Shown in pieces: positions 35,862-48,200 of a stretch of DNA of 64,000 nucleotides. The translations under genes and the position numbers were made by a program. How positions within the stretch are numbered: the stretch's first letter is position 1; each line of letters opens with the position of its first letter. Origin of the DNA: Brachionus rotundiformis. Lineage: Eukaryota > Rotifera > Eurotatoria > Ploima > Brachionidae. The notes below the pieces were generated by a model. It did not search any database and was not told the DNA's origin. It saw nothing but the letters and a program-made list of their open reading frames with translations. The stretch is taken from the NCBI GenBank assembly GCA_016802295.1, contig JAESIW010000200.1, forward strand, positions 1,891,923-1,955,922. Direction: 5' to 3'.

Positions 35862-36942
35862 CCTATTTTATGATATTTTTATTGTACATAACGATAATTT
35901 CATTCAAGAGTTTTTATTTTATTATTTTAATCTATTTTAAACATCTAAATAAATTCAAATTATAATTGTTCTATTCGATTCAGTAATTCTTAAAAAATAA
36001 TGACTATCTTTCAATTGTGATTGTTAAGAATTACTTTCAAAAATTAAACATGGTTGTACTGGACGAAAAATCAAGACCCGTTCGTCATGTTAAAGGATTT
36101 GTATAGGAGAATAGGTGGTGTCTCATATTGTTTTATAAAAAAATATCTAAAAAAGACAAGAAAGCAGTCTTGATCTTACAGCATCTTTATATCAATTGAA
36201 TGAAGCGCTAATTTTTCTTTTTGAGATATTTTTCATAGAATCAAACTTTTTTCATTGATAATGTTTAAAAATTTTATGTACAAGAGATTGAATTTATTGA
36301 ATCATTAGATAATTTGAAGCAATTTTTTTTTAGTAAAAAAAAGAATAAATAGACAATTTTCGCGAAAATTTCTTTCATTAAACGGTAGGATAAGAAAATG
36401 ATAAAAGTAATTAAATAATTTAATAATTCTAACCTATAAGTTTCAAATTCAAAAAAGTATATGTGTGGCTATTTTGACCAGAATCAGTATTCTTCCATAA
36501 TTCCTAAATATCAAAATCACATTGAATTTTAAACCAACATTTTTTAAATATTTTTTTTCAAAAATTTAAAATAAATATTCGGAGAATGTTCGGCTTTGAC
36601 TTTTTTATATTATAAATTAGTTTAAATGATAGAAATTAAATTTTTGAGAAATAAAGTTGAGATTAAGAAATAAATAGTTCATTCATAAGTATTTTTATAC
36701 AAGATAAAAATTAATCAAACAATTGACATTCAATAAATATTTTCATTCAAAATAATTAAAAACTTCATTTTATCTTAAAAATCTAAATCAACCATTTTTA
36801 TCCAATTGTCTGAAGCGAATGAAAAAAATTATTACGAAATTTTAGCTTATTTCTAAAATTAAAATTTAAAAAATAACTTTGCAAATAAATTATGCCTTTG
36901 GTAATTAGAATTTCGATTTTAATACTCATAAAATAAAAATAA
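35862..36942. other. Spacer WAPL-membrane PARP
   Basis: WAPL 3' UTR with AATAAA near 35947, then dispersed repeat copy 1 (36146-36371). The rest is A/T-rich. Confidence 0.5.
36146..36371 (+). repeat. Dispersed non-coding repeat, copy 1
   Basis: Aligns with 48541-48832 in the same orientation through four blocks: TCTAAAAAAGACA with CTTACAG downstream; TTTTCATAGAATCAAACTTT; GATAATGTTTAAAAATTTTA; and TAGATAATTTGAA with TTAGTAAAAAA. The spacing is conserved apart from an extra 40-50 nt in copy 2. No open frame, no inverted ends. Confidence 0.75.
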
Positions 36943-38154
36943 ATGTGCTGTTATGAATTATTCAAAAAATGGTACCACAATCCTTCCAAACAATGGTTCA
37001 AAATATTCAAATGTGTTCTGACTTTATTGAGGATGGTAATTTTCATGGTCTTTATCGTATTATCAGTATATTTCAAAAGCAAAGAATTAGCCGAAAGATC
37101 CCCACTTTTAATCTCATATCCCTACTTATGTCTATTTTCTTCACTCATTTTCAACTGGAGATTCATGCTCACAATTCTTATTGTGGTTCTTTTAATATCG
37201 ATAAAACTAATCGATTTATTCGGATTATGTTGTCATTGTAAAATTTTTACCAATAGATTTACCAAGCCTGTTAAAAAGCTATTTTACCGAATGATCAGAG
37301 CTCTACATTGGTCTCAATTGGACTGGCCATGCTTTTTGAAATTGAAGTATTACATGTACATATTTGACACAATACATTATTTTATCTATTTTTGTGCAGT
37401 GATCATAATTGGAATCATAGAATTGGCAAAGTTTCAATCAAAAACAGAACTGGTTATTGTATACTTCTTTTATGAAATGGTTTTTGTCACGAATATCATA
37501 TTAGAGATTTATCGGATTGTACAAGCTCAGAGAGTAGAGTCAGATATAAGAGACATATTTGGATCAGATGTGAGTTTTTCAAGAAAAGCGGTCAAATTAA
37601 TTTCAGAGGAACAGCTTGGGTCAAGAGAATGTGTAAATTTGACCGAGTGTTATTTGACCGATAGCCAGCATAGAGCCTTTTCTCATCCGAAAGAAATTTT
37701 TAAAATTAAATTCCAAGACGTAGCTAAAAACAAAAGAGGTGTTAACATTATTGTAGGATTTCACCAGACTACAATTGAAGCAGCTAAATGTATCTTGACA
37801 TCCAATTTTTTGCCAAGTAAAAATGGAATGCTGGGACCAGGGATTTATTTTGCCAATAATTATGACATTACTGAGCATAAGAGAAACCAAAACACTGAAG
37901 GTGGTGCTATTTTTTGTGCAAAGATAGACATGGGCAAAGTGTTAGAAATACAAAATAAAATGGATAATAAAGATGTTCACAAGCTTTTTAATAGTAAATA
38001 TTTACACCATCAAGGTGGAGAAAAATTCGATGAATATGTTATTTACAGTGCTGATCAAATTTTAGAATATACAATAATTGTCGAAATGATGGCCATTATT
38101 AATTTTAGAAAAAATCTCAAAAAACCTCTGTGTAACTGTTTATCTTTTATCTAA
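36943..38154 (+). CDS. Four-pass membrane protein with PARP catalytic domain
   Basis: Single-exon gene, 403 residues. Hydrophobic segments at about 22-46, 56-92 (possibly two close spans), 136-162 and 168-194 predict an integral membrane N-terminal half with Cys-rich and Arg/Lys-rich loops. The C-terminal 150 residues fit the PARP ADP-ribosyltransferase fold: IVGFHQTT with H274, a GMLGPGIYFANNYD block with Y302, and KFDEYVIYSADQILEYTIIV with E364. These sit where PARP1 has its H-Y-E triad (WHGS, GKGIYFAD, NEYIVYD). The family uses NAD+ to modify proteins or nucleic acids. I know no standard family with this membrane half. The start ATG is the first in frame. The domain call is firm; substrate and location are unknown. 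Confidence 0.75.
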   Translation: MCCYELFKKWYHNPSKQWFKIFKCVLTLLRMVIFMVFIVLSVYFKSKELAERSPLLISYPYLCLFSSLIFNWRFMLTILIVVLLISIKLIDLFGLCCHCKIFTNRFTKPVKKLFYRMIRALHWSQLDWPCFLKLKYYMYIFDTIHYFIYFCAVIIIGIIELAKFQSKTELVIVYFFYEMVFVTNIILEIYRIVQAQRVESDIRDIFGSDVSFSRKAVKLISEEQLGSRECVNLTECYLTDSQHRAFSHPKEIFKIKFQDVAKNKRGVNIIVGFHQTTIEAAKCILTSNFLPSKNGMLGPGIYFANNYDITEHKRNQNTEGGAIFCAKIDMGKVLEIQNKMDNKDVHKLFNSKYLHHQGGEKFDEYVIYSADQILEYTIIVEMMAIINFRKNLKKPLCNCLSFI

Positions 38155-39923
38155 AACAAATTGATTCTAATTTATTTGATTAAAATAATTTTATTGTTTA
38201 ATTTTATTTAAAGATAATTCTAAATTTATAACAGGAGCTTTTTTCCTGTAAGATGGTTTATTAATTTTCCAGCCGTTCCATTAGCGCATAGGGTTAGCCA
38301 TATATCAGTATCAGTTCAGTTAAAGAAGTTAACTCACTGATTCAATATTTTCCTATAATTAAAAATAAATATTTTGAAATCTAAAAAAAAATATCTAATA
38401 AACAATTCAAGATTAGAAAATAAATTAAACAAAGCTAATTCCATCTGAAAACTGTAATTAAATGTAATTAAAATTAAAAGTCAAAGATTACTTTGAATTT
38501 TGCTTCTGCTAAAAAAGTTATTGTAAAAATGGCTAATAACTGATTCATCATTCGTTCATTTATAATTGATTAAAATTTTAATTTCCCTATTTTTCATGAT
38601 ATAATAAAATAATAAAAATAATATAGCTATAATAATACGAATTGGTATCTAGATTTGCCAAAATCTAGTAAACATACAAGGACAATATTTGATTATCTTT
38701 TCACAATTAGGCCAAATTATTAAATACAGTGTTTAAAAGTGCTTTAGTGAACTATTTAGTAAACGATGGGGTCCTATTAATCATTTAATTGAATAAAGTA
38801 GATTGTTAAAATTAACTAAAATTATGATATTTGACTTTTGAATTGTTTGAATATTAATTTTAAAAAAAGAATTAAATCTATTATTTTTATTCACTGAAAT
38901 AAAAATCATATTCCCTCGAGTTAAATATGATTTCTTGTAGTTTTCTAGATTATAAATATAAATTTATATATATTTTAGAAAAATTTTAATACATTTGTTT
39001 TAAATGAATCAAAATCTGACCATCATAGCTCTAAATGAATTGAATTAAACCATTGAATTAAATATTATTTTTCAATAGCTTTAAAAAATATTATTTTGAT
39101 AGATATTTTTGTTTAAAATAGTTATTCTAAAAAATTTAATTTTTTCTAAAATATTCTTTCAGCACTATCTATTAATTTTTTAGAGCTTTCATAATTTTCT
39201 ATTATTACAATACTGGGGAAAACTTGAGACAAAAAAAATTATTATAAACATTCTGTTGTTAAAAAAAATTTGAAAATTTTACGCATGATTTTCTATGCAT
39301 GATCTTTGAAAATTGGTTCAATCAAGAATCCTATGCAATCATCATTATCACTGATTATTAATAATTAAGTAAAAAGATATTTGAAACAAAGAAGGCTTTG
39401 AAGTAAATGAGATAAGATAAAGTTATTTATTTTTTAACATTTCTGTCAGGTAATTTGGCTTTGATTATCGAAAAATATTGAAAATTCAAGTTGGTTTTTA
39501 ATTAACTTGAGGTTTATACTTAAAAATTTTAAATTTCCGTTTTTTTAATATTATTTATTGTTTCAGATATAACTCAAAGCTAGACTTATTAAATAGGTTA
39601 AATATCTAATAAAGTTTAATATATTTTAAAATAAATAGTTTTTTTAAGGCTTTCCGTATAAATAAGAGATTTTAAACTAATCATCAATTCGTCGTAATAT
39701 TGTTTTAAATAAATGAAATCATGTAAATTTTTTATTAGCAACCTAAAATAAACAATATGTTATTATTTATTTCAAGAATAATTTATTTTCAAATATTTTT
39801 AGTTGTCCTAAATTGCTTTTAAGTCATACTAAATTCTATATTTTAAAAAAAAGAAGTTAAAATAAATTCTGAATCGTTTGAGTTGTCCAAAATTTACTTT
39901 AAAAAATATAAAATAAACAGAAT
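38155..39923. other. Convergent spacer, membrane PARP-ELOVL6
   Basis: 1.8 kb of A/T-rich sequence between two gene ends. A G/C-richer patch at 38232-38340 is unexplained. No exon seen. Confidence 0.5.
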
Positions 39924-40784
39924 CTAATCTTTTTTTGAATGTTTGATAAATGGCTGCTTTTTGAGATAAGCATTCATGAAAAAATTAAAAAACAAAACAA
40001 AATATGTAAAATACATAAAAAATGACCAATAAATACTATCATATGATACATGACATTCTTCACCATTAATTTTTTTCTTGTAAGCTATTGAATTCACATA
40101 TAAACCAACTACCATTTGTGAAATTTGCCCACTTGTAATTGCGATGTTCACCCATTTTGGTATTCTGAATCTTAAAGCTCTGAATCCGTAGTAACCATAC
40201 ATAAAAGAATGCACAATATAATTCATTATTATAAACCAACGCCCCGAAGAACTTGAATCCTTACTGGCAAACCAGCAATAGATTAGCACGGTTGCATGAT
40301 GGTACCAATGCAAGAAAATAAGCTTTTGTTTTCTGAGAATAATAAATAATGTATCAATTAATTCGGCTACTTTACTCAATATAAACAAATAAGCCCAGCA
40401 TCCAGGAACTCCTAATGCAAAGTCTTGGACACATATGGATCCCTCTATTCCTTTATTTCTCAAAACAAAGATAAAATGAGGAAGAAATCGAGCTGTCCCT
40501 AGGAAACTAAACCCAGCCAGAATTAAGTTCCAAGCTACAAGAGCGCGTTTTAAGTCAAATTTCTGATAGTTTTCCATAATTCGTTGGCCAACAAAGATAG
40601 CAATTATATACAAAAAAGATAGAACTATCGTCCAGTGCCAATTTTGTGCGATCCATTCACGTTTTTTGATAACATAATCAAAATTTAAATACTTTTTCTC
40701 AAATTCAAAAACAAATGAATAATTAAACTCGTTTAAGTGATCATTGAATTTATTTTTGAATGTGTTCTCGAAGGCTGAATTCAT
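39924..40784 (-). CDS. ELOVL6: ELOVL6-like very-long-chain fatty acid elongase
   Basis: ER membrane condensing enzyme that extends fatty acyl-CoA with malonyl-CoA. Single exon, 286 residues. It carries the hallmark blocks KVAELIDTLFIILRKQKLIF, the catalytic histidine box HWYHH (159-163), MNYIVHSFMYGYYGFRAL and TSGQISQMVVG. About seven hydrophobic spans. FIILRKQKLIFLHWYHHATV follows the ELOVL6 (saturated/monounsaturated C12-C16) subfamily better than ELOVL1/4/7. The C-terminus KHSKKD is Lys-rich, as expected for ER retrieval, but is not an exact KKxx. No introns, unlike most genes here. Confidence 0.93.
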   Translation of the reverse strand: MNSAFENTFKNKFNDHLNEFNYSFVFEFEKKYLNFDYVIKKREWIAQNWHWTIVLSFLYIIAIFVGQRIMENYQKFDLKRALVAWNLILAGFSFLGTARFLPHFIFVLRNKGIEGSICVQDFALGVPGCWAYLFILSKVAELIDTLFIILRKQKLIFLHWYHHATVLIYCWFASKDSSSSGRWFIIMNYIVHSFMYGYYGFRALRFRIPKWVNIAITSGQISQMVVGLYVNSIAYKKKINGEECHVSYDSIYWSFFMYFTYFVLFFNFFMNAYLKKQPFIKHSKKD

Positions 40785-43119
40785 GTTTTGAAATAATTAA
40801 ATTCTTAAAATTTCCAAAAAAATTATTAAAATTAAAATTTAGGGTCATAAATAGAAAACTAATGATTAATTAAGAAAATTTTTAAAATTCTAATTCATAC
40901 AGTCAAAATATTATATTTAATAATAAATGGCAAGCTAAATTGTGCTCGCTCATGGATAAAATAATTTTAATTTGTATCATTTTAAAATTCATTAAAATTT
41001 TTTAACAAATTACTCCAATTATGTCATTCTCTGTCTTAAAAATAATCTATAACAAGAGTTTAAAAAATCTAAATAGTTCATTTGAAATCGTAGTTTTTTC
41101 CAAGGCTACGATTATTAATTGAGCTCGGCTTATTTTAAATTTTGATAGAAAATTTAAGTTCTCATTAAAAATTGACGAATTGGTCCATAAAAAGTGAGTT
41201 GAGGAAAATAAAAAATTCGTGCTATTATAATTTTATATTTAAAGTAGTCATACCTTTGTATTTAAAAACATATTTAAAGTTCGTTGACGTAGATATTGAT
41301 TCTGAATCACTATGTTTGAAAAAAAGGTAAAAATGAAAAAGAACAAATTTATTTTAAAACTAAAAACACAGGACAATGAATATTTGGTAAACCGTTCAGC
41401 TTAAACTTAAAGCTTATATTTTATGCCTTTTTCATTAAATTTACTTATGCAATAAATATTTTTAAAAGTTTAAATGGAATAAATTAATTTTTGAATCTAA
41501 TTAATACGAGATTTGGTAAAAATTCAAATAGTCTATGTATTTTTATTTTTATTTGTTGTTATTTTAAAATTACAAGTTAAATAATCACATTTTTATTTTA
41601 TTGTATGTTTTCAAATTTTAGTAAAATCAAAATTTTCTGATTTTATGTTTCATATATTCTAAAATAAATAAATATTAAAATATTTTAAAGGATTAAAAGG
41701 ACATAAAATTGATAAAAGGCTTAATAAAAACTTTGAAATTTAGAATTAATTATTTTGAAATTACCTTAAAATTTGTTTTAAAATCAAATAATCTTAGTTT
41801 TAAAACCATTTTAATTTTTATTCAGATAATAAAAAATTTGATTCTAGTCTGATTTTTATCCTGATCTAGTAATGTAAAGATAAAAATTATGATACAATTT
41901 TTCTTCATTCATTTCAATATTTTAAATTATTTCTAAAAAATCTAGAATTTAATTTGAATGACTTAGAATCAATTTTACCGACTTAATTTTAAATAAAAAA
42001 TTAAACTACTTTCAGAATATTCCCAAAAATGTATCTTAGAAATTTTTGGCCTTTTTTTTAAGAACTATCGTTAAATGAATCATATCCAAAAAGTGTCACA
42101 GAACCAACTTGTGATTTACTGTCTTGACTGAAAAATATAATTTTATATAAATATATTTCACTCTTCTTGAGAAAAAACTATTTGATTATATTTTTTGACT
42201 GACCAAAAAATTATCAAGTTCATATATTCGTCTCCATTAGAAATTTAAAAAATTAAAAGTATTTAGCTTGCCTGGCAAAAAATATTTATTAAGAAGGTTC
42301 ATTTAGAAACTAAGGTAAATAAATAAATAGAACAATGCTTTGCAAAAAATAAATAAAGACAGAAAAAAATATGCAAAAACTCAAGAAATAGGAGAATGCC
42401 TAGTTTCTAACTATTGAATTTGAGAAACACTGCCAATTGAGATTTAAACGTTTTATTGATTAAAATTATTGATTTGAGAATAAATCTAATTGTACAATAA
42501 TTATTATTAAGATATAAAGTAAGAATTGTCAGACATATCGTAACAAAGATACAAAATATATAAACTATAAATTATAAACTAGTTATATGATTAAACAAGA
42601 TAGAGACTTGCTCTCGCGTTTTGGCTGTTGGAATCGTTGCGAAGTTTAATTACTTGATTAAATTAAGGAACTAATGAATAATTTAGACACTATATTGTAA
42701 AAATTTATGATATTAAAGATAAAATTGATATATTTCAAATCAAAAGACAAAGCTTTAAAAAATATTGATTAAAATTGTAATTTAATTTGTATAATTTTAT
42801 TGTTAAGAGTTTAAGATTTATAAAATAGAATATTTAGATCTTGATTTAGTAAAAATTTTCTCCAGTGAAATAAATAATTTGTCCAATTTTTAACATTGGG
42901 AAACTGAAGAAAATTTTTACTGAATTTTTAATAATCTAAATCCAAATGTTGAAATATTGCCAAGTTTTAAAAAGCGAATTTATTTAACCTATTCGTAAAA
43001 AAAAGTGCTTTTTTTTGTGCTTAAGCTTTTATTTATATTTTATAATTTTATCTACATTTTCAAATTATATAAAAACTTTTAATTGTCAATTAACTTAAAA
43101 AAAAAATTTAATTAATAAT
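40785..43119. other. Spacer ELOVL6-chitinase A
   Basis: 2.3 kb, A/T-rich, both neighbours on the minus strand. It holds the ELOVL6 promoter region and the chitinase A 3' UTR. I see nothing else. Confidence 0.5.
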
Positions 43120-44873
43120 CTAATTATAGCATCCGTTTTCAATTGGTGTTTCATTCAAGCCGAATTCTCGCATACATACTTTATAAATTTCAAATCTTTT
43201 TCTTGCTTTATCTTGATAAGGTCCATTGCATTCAAGACCACCATTTATTGCCATTGTACTAGCACCAAAATAACCATTTTTAACATCAACTCGAGAGCCA
43301 ACATTAGTTTTCCAGAACCAAAAAGCTGTTGCCCAAGCAACTTCATCATTATTGGCTACTTGATCTGGGTCTCTCAATAACCTATCGTCACCATATAAAG
43401 CTCTACTTGCTGCTTCGTAATTGTAGTTCCAGGACTAAAGATTTAAATATAATCTTATTAATAAATGTTACTTTTATTACCAATTGAATATATCCCCTTC
43501 CATAATAGCTTTTTCCTGGATAAATGCTTGTTCCATAAACGCCTGGACATCCCGTTTGAATACATGCATACTCTCTTGTCGCTACTAAGCCATCTGATTC
43601 CCATAAGATTTGGGATAAAAACATCGCAGCTTCTCTTTTTGTTGTAATGCCACCTTTAGGACCAAGTTGAGTGACAAAATTTGTATATTTATCCATCGAT
43701 GGTGTGGAATACCCTGCACTAGTAACTGCTCTTGAAAATTCGTCGTAAGTGATTAAATTTCCGTTTGTGTTCATTGTTGTTGTGAGGATAAGACCTGGTT
43801 TTGTTGTAGTGGCCACAATTGGTTTTGTTGTGAATACAGGAGTTGGTTTCGTAGTTGAAATAGTAGTTTGAACAGGAAAATAACCACTTGGAACACCATT
43901 ACAACTAAATCATGATAGACTAATGAAAAAATAATATTAAAAATCATTTAATTCTTACAAACTTGTCGAACAATATTTATAGACGATACCACCAGCAGCA
44001 TAGTATGATCCAGTGCCTCCATTGGTAATTTTTTCCAGGCATCCACGAGTTAAAACTGAACTTATTTAATTAATTGAATATTTTAAATTCTATTTTATTA
44101 CTATTTCCTTTATCAGGATTTTTCCAAATAACACAAGCACCAGAGCATGATACTAATGAACCAATTAATGATTTGAAATCCATTGGATCACTGCAGGCCT
44201 TTTAAAGCAATTATTTATTGAATTTTTTTTTGGTTTTCTGCTTTACTCTATTAGTAGCATCACATTCATAGCAAAGAATTCGCTTTGTAGATCGTTTTCG
44301 AATATTAACCACCATTGATTTGGTGTCAATAGATGAAGGATTTTCAGAATAGGAAACATTTACTTTTTGATTAGAGAATTTATAATTACATCTTTTAGTC
44401 AAATAAATTAGCAAATTTAATATTAAATTATCAATTTTTAGCTTACAAATCAGTATAACAAAAATCAATTTCACTATTATTAGTTTCATTATCATATGAA
44501 CAAGCACGATATACGACTTTAAATAATTTTTAAACAAAAAGATTTTTTTTTGGATTTTTGATTACTATTATCCTTCCTTAAAATTTTACAAGGGCCAGAA
44601 CATGGTTCTTTGTTGTATCTAAGCATATTAATGTCCGGATTTTCTCCACAAGCCTTCAAAATTTTTAAGATTAAGTCCTAATTTATAATTTTTTAAACCA
44701 TACGGCCCATGTAGAGTTACAGTTATAACAGTAAATTGCATCTTAAAAATTTATAAATATAGATTTGTTGTAAAAAAAATTTATTATAAACAAAAACTAC
44801 CTGCTCCATGATTTCGTAAAATTGAAATAGCCAGGAAAACAAAAAAAAGTTTTGTTATTTTATGACATGTCAT
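43120..44873 (-). CDS. Secreted GH19 chitinase with two LU domains (chitinase A)
   Basis: Nine exons on the minus strand: 44873-44801, 44741-44704, 44653-44566, 44516-44447, 44391-44247, 44198-44102, 44055-43959, 43904-43481 and 43434-43120. All phases agree; 448 residues. A signal peptide (KLFFVFLAISIL) is followed by two Ly6/uPAR-like domains. Each opens with CYxC (IYCYNCNSTW; ILCYECDATN), has a CSGPC or CSGAC centre, and closes with C-x3-(L/F)CN. Then comes a Thr-rich linker and a GH19 domain: KREAAMFLSQILWESDGL with the candidate acid Glu, TREYACI with a second Glu, SYYGRGYIQLSWNYNYEAAS, WATAFWFWKTNVGSR, FGASTMAINGGLECNG. GH19 enzymes cleave chitin endo-wise. Animal GH19 proteins are sparse compared with GH18. 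The role may be in eggshell, mastax/cuticle or feeding; this is inference. Confidence 0.9.
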
Positions 44874-45226
44874 TTTGAATTTTAAGATAAAAAATTGAAA
44901 TCATTTTGACTTTAAATATTGCTTTTTACAGTAAATAGAATTACACAAAGACAATAAATGTGTTTGCCGAGACACCTTTTTTAAATAAAATCAAATAATT
45001 TGAGTAAGTTTTAAATAATTTTTATGAGAAAAATGATTCTTAAAAGCATGTTCGATTAGATAAAAAAATTCAGAATTACTTTAGATTGAGATTATTTATT
45101 GATTTAAGTTAAGTAGTTGTTAAACAAAGTGAAAACACATGGAGAATGTTTGAATTATTTCTAGACTTAAAAGACATTTTAGCAAAATATTTATTTAGAA
45201 AAAATTTTAGAAATCAAAAAACAGAA
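44874..45226. other. Spacer between chitinases
   Basis: 353 bp between the chitinase A start and the chitinase B stop. Must hold the promoter of A. Nothing distinctive seen. Confidence 0.5.
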
Positions 45227-48200
45227 TTAGTTATAACAACCATTTTCAATTGGAACTTCGCCGAGATTAAATTCTTTTAAGATAATTTTATAAATTTCAA
45301 ATCTTTTCATTGCTTTTTTTTTGTGAGGTCCATTGCATTCTAGACCGCCATTAATAGCCATTGTACTAGAGCCAAAGTAACCTTTTTTCACTTCTGCACG
45401 AGAACCAACATTTGTTTTCCAGAACCAAAATGCTGTAGCCCATGCATATTTGTCATTTTGTGAAACAAGATTAGGTTCTCTTAAAAGCCTATCATCACCA
45501 AAAATCGAACGACTTGCAGCTTCATAGTTGTAGTGCCATGACTTTTTTTAGACAATTTTAGTTGAAGATTTGGATAAAAGATAAAATAATTACTAATTGA
45601 ATATAACCTCTTCCATAATAGCTCTTACCAATGTATCGACTAGTACCATACATTCCAGGACATTGGGTTTTAATGCATGCATACTCTGATTTAGCCTTTA
45701 GTCCATCGGATTCCCATAAGATTTGAGACAAAAACATTGCAGCTTCTCGTTTAGAGTTAATACCTCCTTGAGATTCTAATTGAGATACAAAATTGATGTA
45801 TTTTTCCTTAGTAGGTAAGTCATATCCGGCTTTTCTGATTCCGTTACAAAACTCCTCGAATGTAACCAAATATTTTTGTTTTGATTGTATTGAAGATTCT
45901 TCTAATCCTGTTGTTTTTTCGATCATTTTGCTGGTGATATTTTTTTCATCTTGTTCCTTGGTAATGAGTGATATTCCTGTATCAATATTGCAGCTATTTA
46001 AAAAAAAATTCTATCAATATTTTATAAGATAGATAATTTGAATAATATCAATTAATTTAAATTTGATAAATAAACACAAATAAAACAATAATTAATTATT
46101 TGGCCATAAAAAGATAATATTCTATTTTTCTTGTATGTGTAATAGATATTGGTACATCAAAATACCATAGATGTCTTTTTAGTTAGACATCTATGCAAAC
46201 CTCGACCCTGTTGTAGATTTTAATTATTATTATAAATAAAAATTTTGTATAGAGATGAAATTGAGATTAAAACATTTATCATAATCATTATTAACTAATT
46301 AAAACTAAAATCTTATTATTTAAATAATTTTTCGAATATTCAAATACAAAAAAAACAGATAATATCAAAATTTGATTTTTTTGATTGTCAATATTTGCAA
46401 AAATTTTCTGTATCAAATTCAGTTTTAACTAATTATAAAATATTTGAAAAAGTTTTATTTTTTGGTAACAAAGGTCGTGTAATTTTAGAGATCATTAAAA
46501 ATTTTTAAAGAATTTTTAATTTTTTATATTTAATTTGATTTGAATACATTCTCTAAATAAAAAAATGAAAAATTTAAGAAATTATTCGCCCCTTCTCCTA
46601 AAACTAGATATGAAATATCATTTTTTCAATATTTGATTAGAAGGGCTTAATTTGATTCCTTACGTAGTATTAACTTTAAAAATTGATATATCATACTAGA
46701 ATTTAAATTCCAATTTAAAAATGATTCTTATTTCAAATTAAAACTGCTAAAATTAATCTATAACTATTTTTATTTTCTTCTAGTTAATAAAAAAAATCTT
46801 AAACTTACTAATCAGTAGAACAGTAATTATAAATGAGTCCATTTTTATCAAAGTAAATACCTGAGCTACCATTTATTATTTGAGTTGAACACCCTCTGTA
46901 TAAGACTAAAAAAAACTAAATTATAAAAAGGCAATTTTTTTCAGTAATGATTACGATTTTTATCCCAAGGATTATACCATGAAACGCAAACTCCTACACA
47001 TTCTACTGTATTGTGCCTAATTTTATCCAAATTAGGCGGATTTCCGCATGCCTAGCTAAAATAGATATTTAATTTAAAAAAAAAGATTTGAAAATATTAC
47101 CGGCCATCGGGCATTACAAAAAAAACAAGTAATCGATTTAGTTTCTGAATTATTTAAGTGTACATAATCTCCCATTACTTTGGTTGAATTTAAAAGGGTT
47201 TTTGTTGATTTTATCTCCAATTCAACAGTGATATCATGATACTCTGAAGAGTCCTCGTCATCATAACAATCATCATTCTCAGCTTCATTTTCGTCATTAT
47301 ATTCAATATCAGCTGAGCCTAGCTCAATTAAATTTGACTTCAATAGGGCTCTTCCTTCTGCTTGGTATCTTGTGGTTGTATTATCTTTTGATTCTTTTGG
47401 TATTAGGGTTGTTTTGGCTGAAGTCATGTTCAAAGGTGCATCATTACAAAAATCAGTTGAGCATACGTAATATGATAATTCTTCAAGATCATTTAAAATT
47501 TGTAGACTAGATGTATTTTTTAAACATCCCCTATAAAGGAAATTATTGTCAAATTCATTCAACCATGTAACACAGACTCCAATGCACTCTACTACGCTAA
47601 ATTTTATTTCCTTTAAATCAACAGGATCAGCACAACCTTTCCAGCGCTCATTACAGAAATAACATTGAATTGTCTCTGGAAAAATAAAAAATTATTAAGT
47701 CAATTTTTACTTAATAGTTTTACATATTTATACTTGGATCGATAGGGGTAGTTAATGTCGAAGCTTTGGAAATAATTGTAATTGATTTTATTTGTGTTGA
47801 TTTAGCTTCTTCGTAATCAACATTGCACCTGAATTTATTCAAATTAAAAATACATCATAATTTTTGAATACTTTACAAATCTTGATAACAATATTTGTAA
47901 GTAATTCCATTTTGATCCACAAAAACACTTGCATTATCTGGCAAAAAATAGTCAGAGCAACCTCTGTAAATTTCTTTTGGAAAATTAAACTTATTAAAAA
48001 TTTAATTTGAACTATTTTACTTTGTTCGTGTTTCCAGATTCTACACGGGCCACGGCATATTTCTTTATTATACCTAATTAAGCTAAGGTTAGGAACGATT
48101 CCACAAGCCTTTAATATGATATATTAAAATATTAATTGAGAAATTTTTAATTACCTCCCAATTGGAATTGCACGCATAACAGATCAATGCATTTGTCGGT

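Noticed and set aside
36969..37890. Alternative frames overlapping the membrane PARP gene
   Set aside because: No motifs; the long frame carries the H-Y-E blocks and spans the whole locus.
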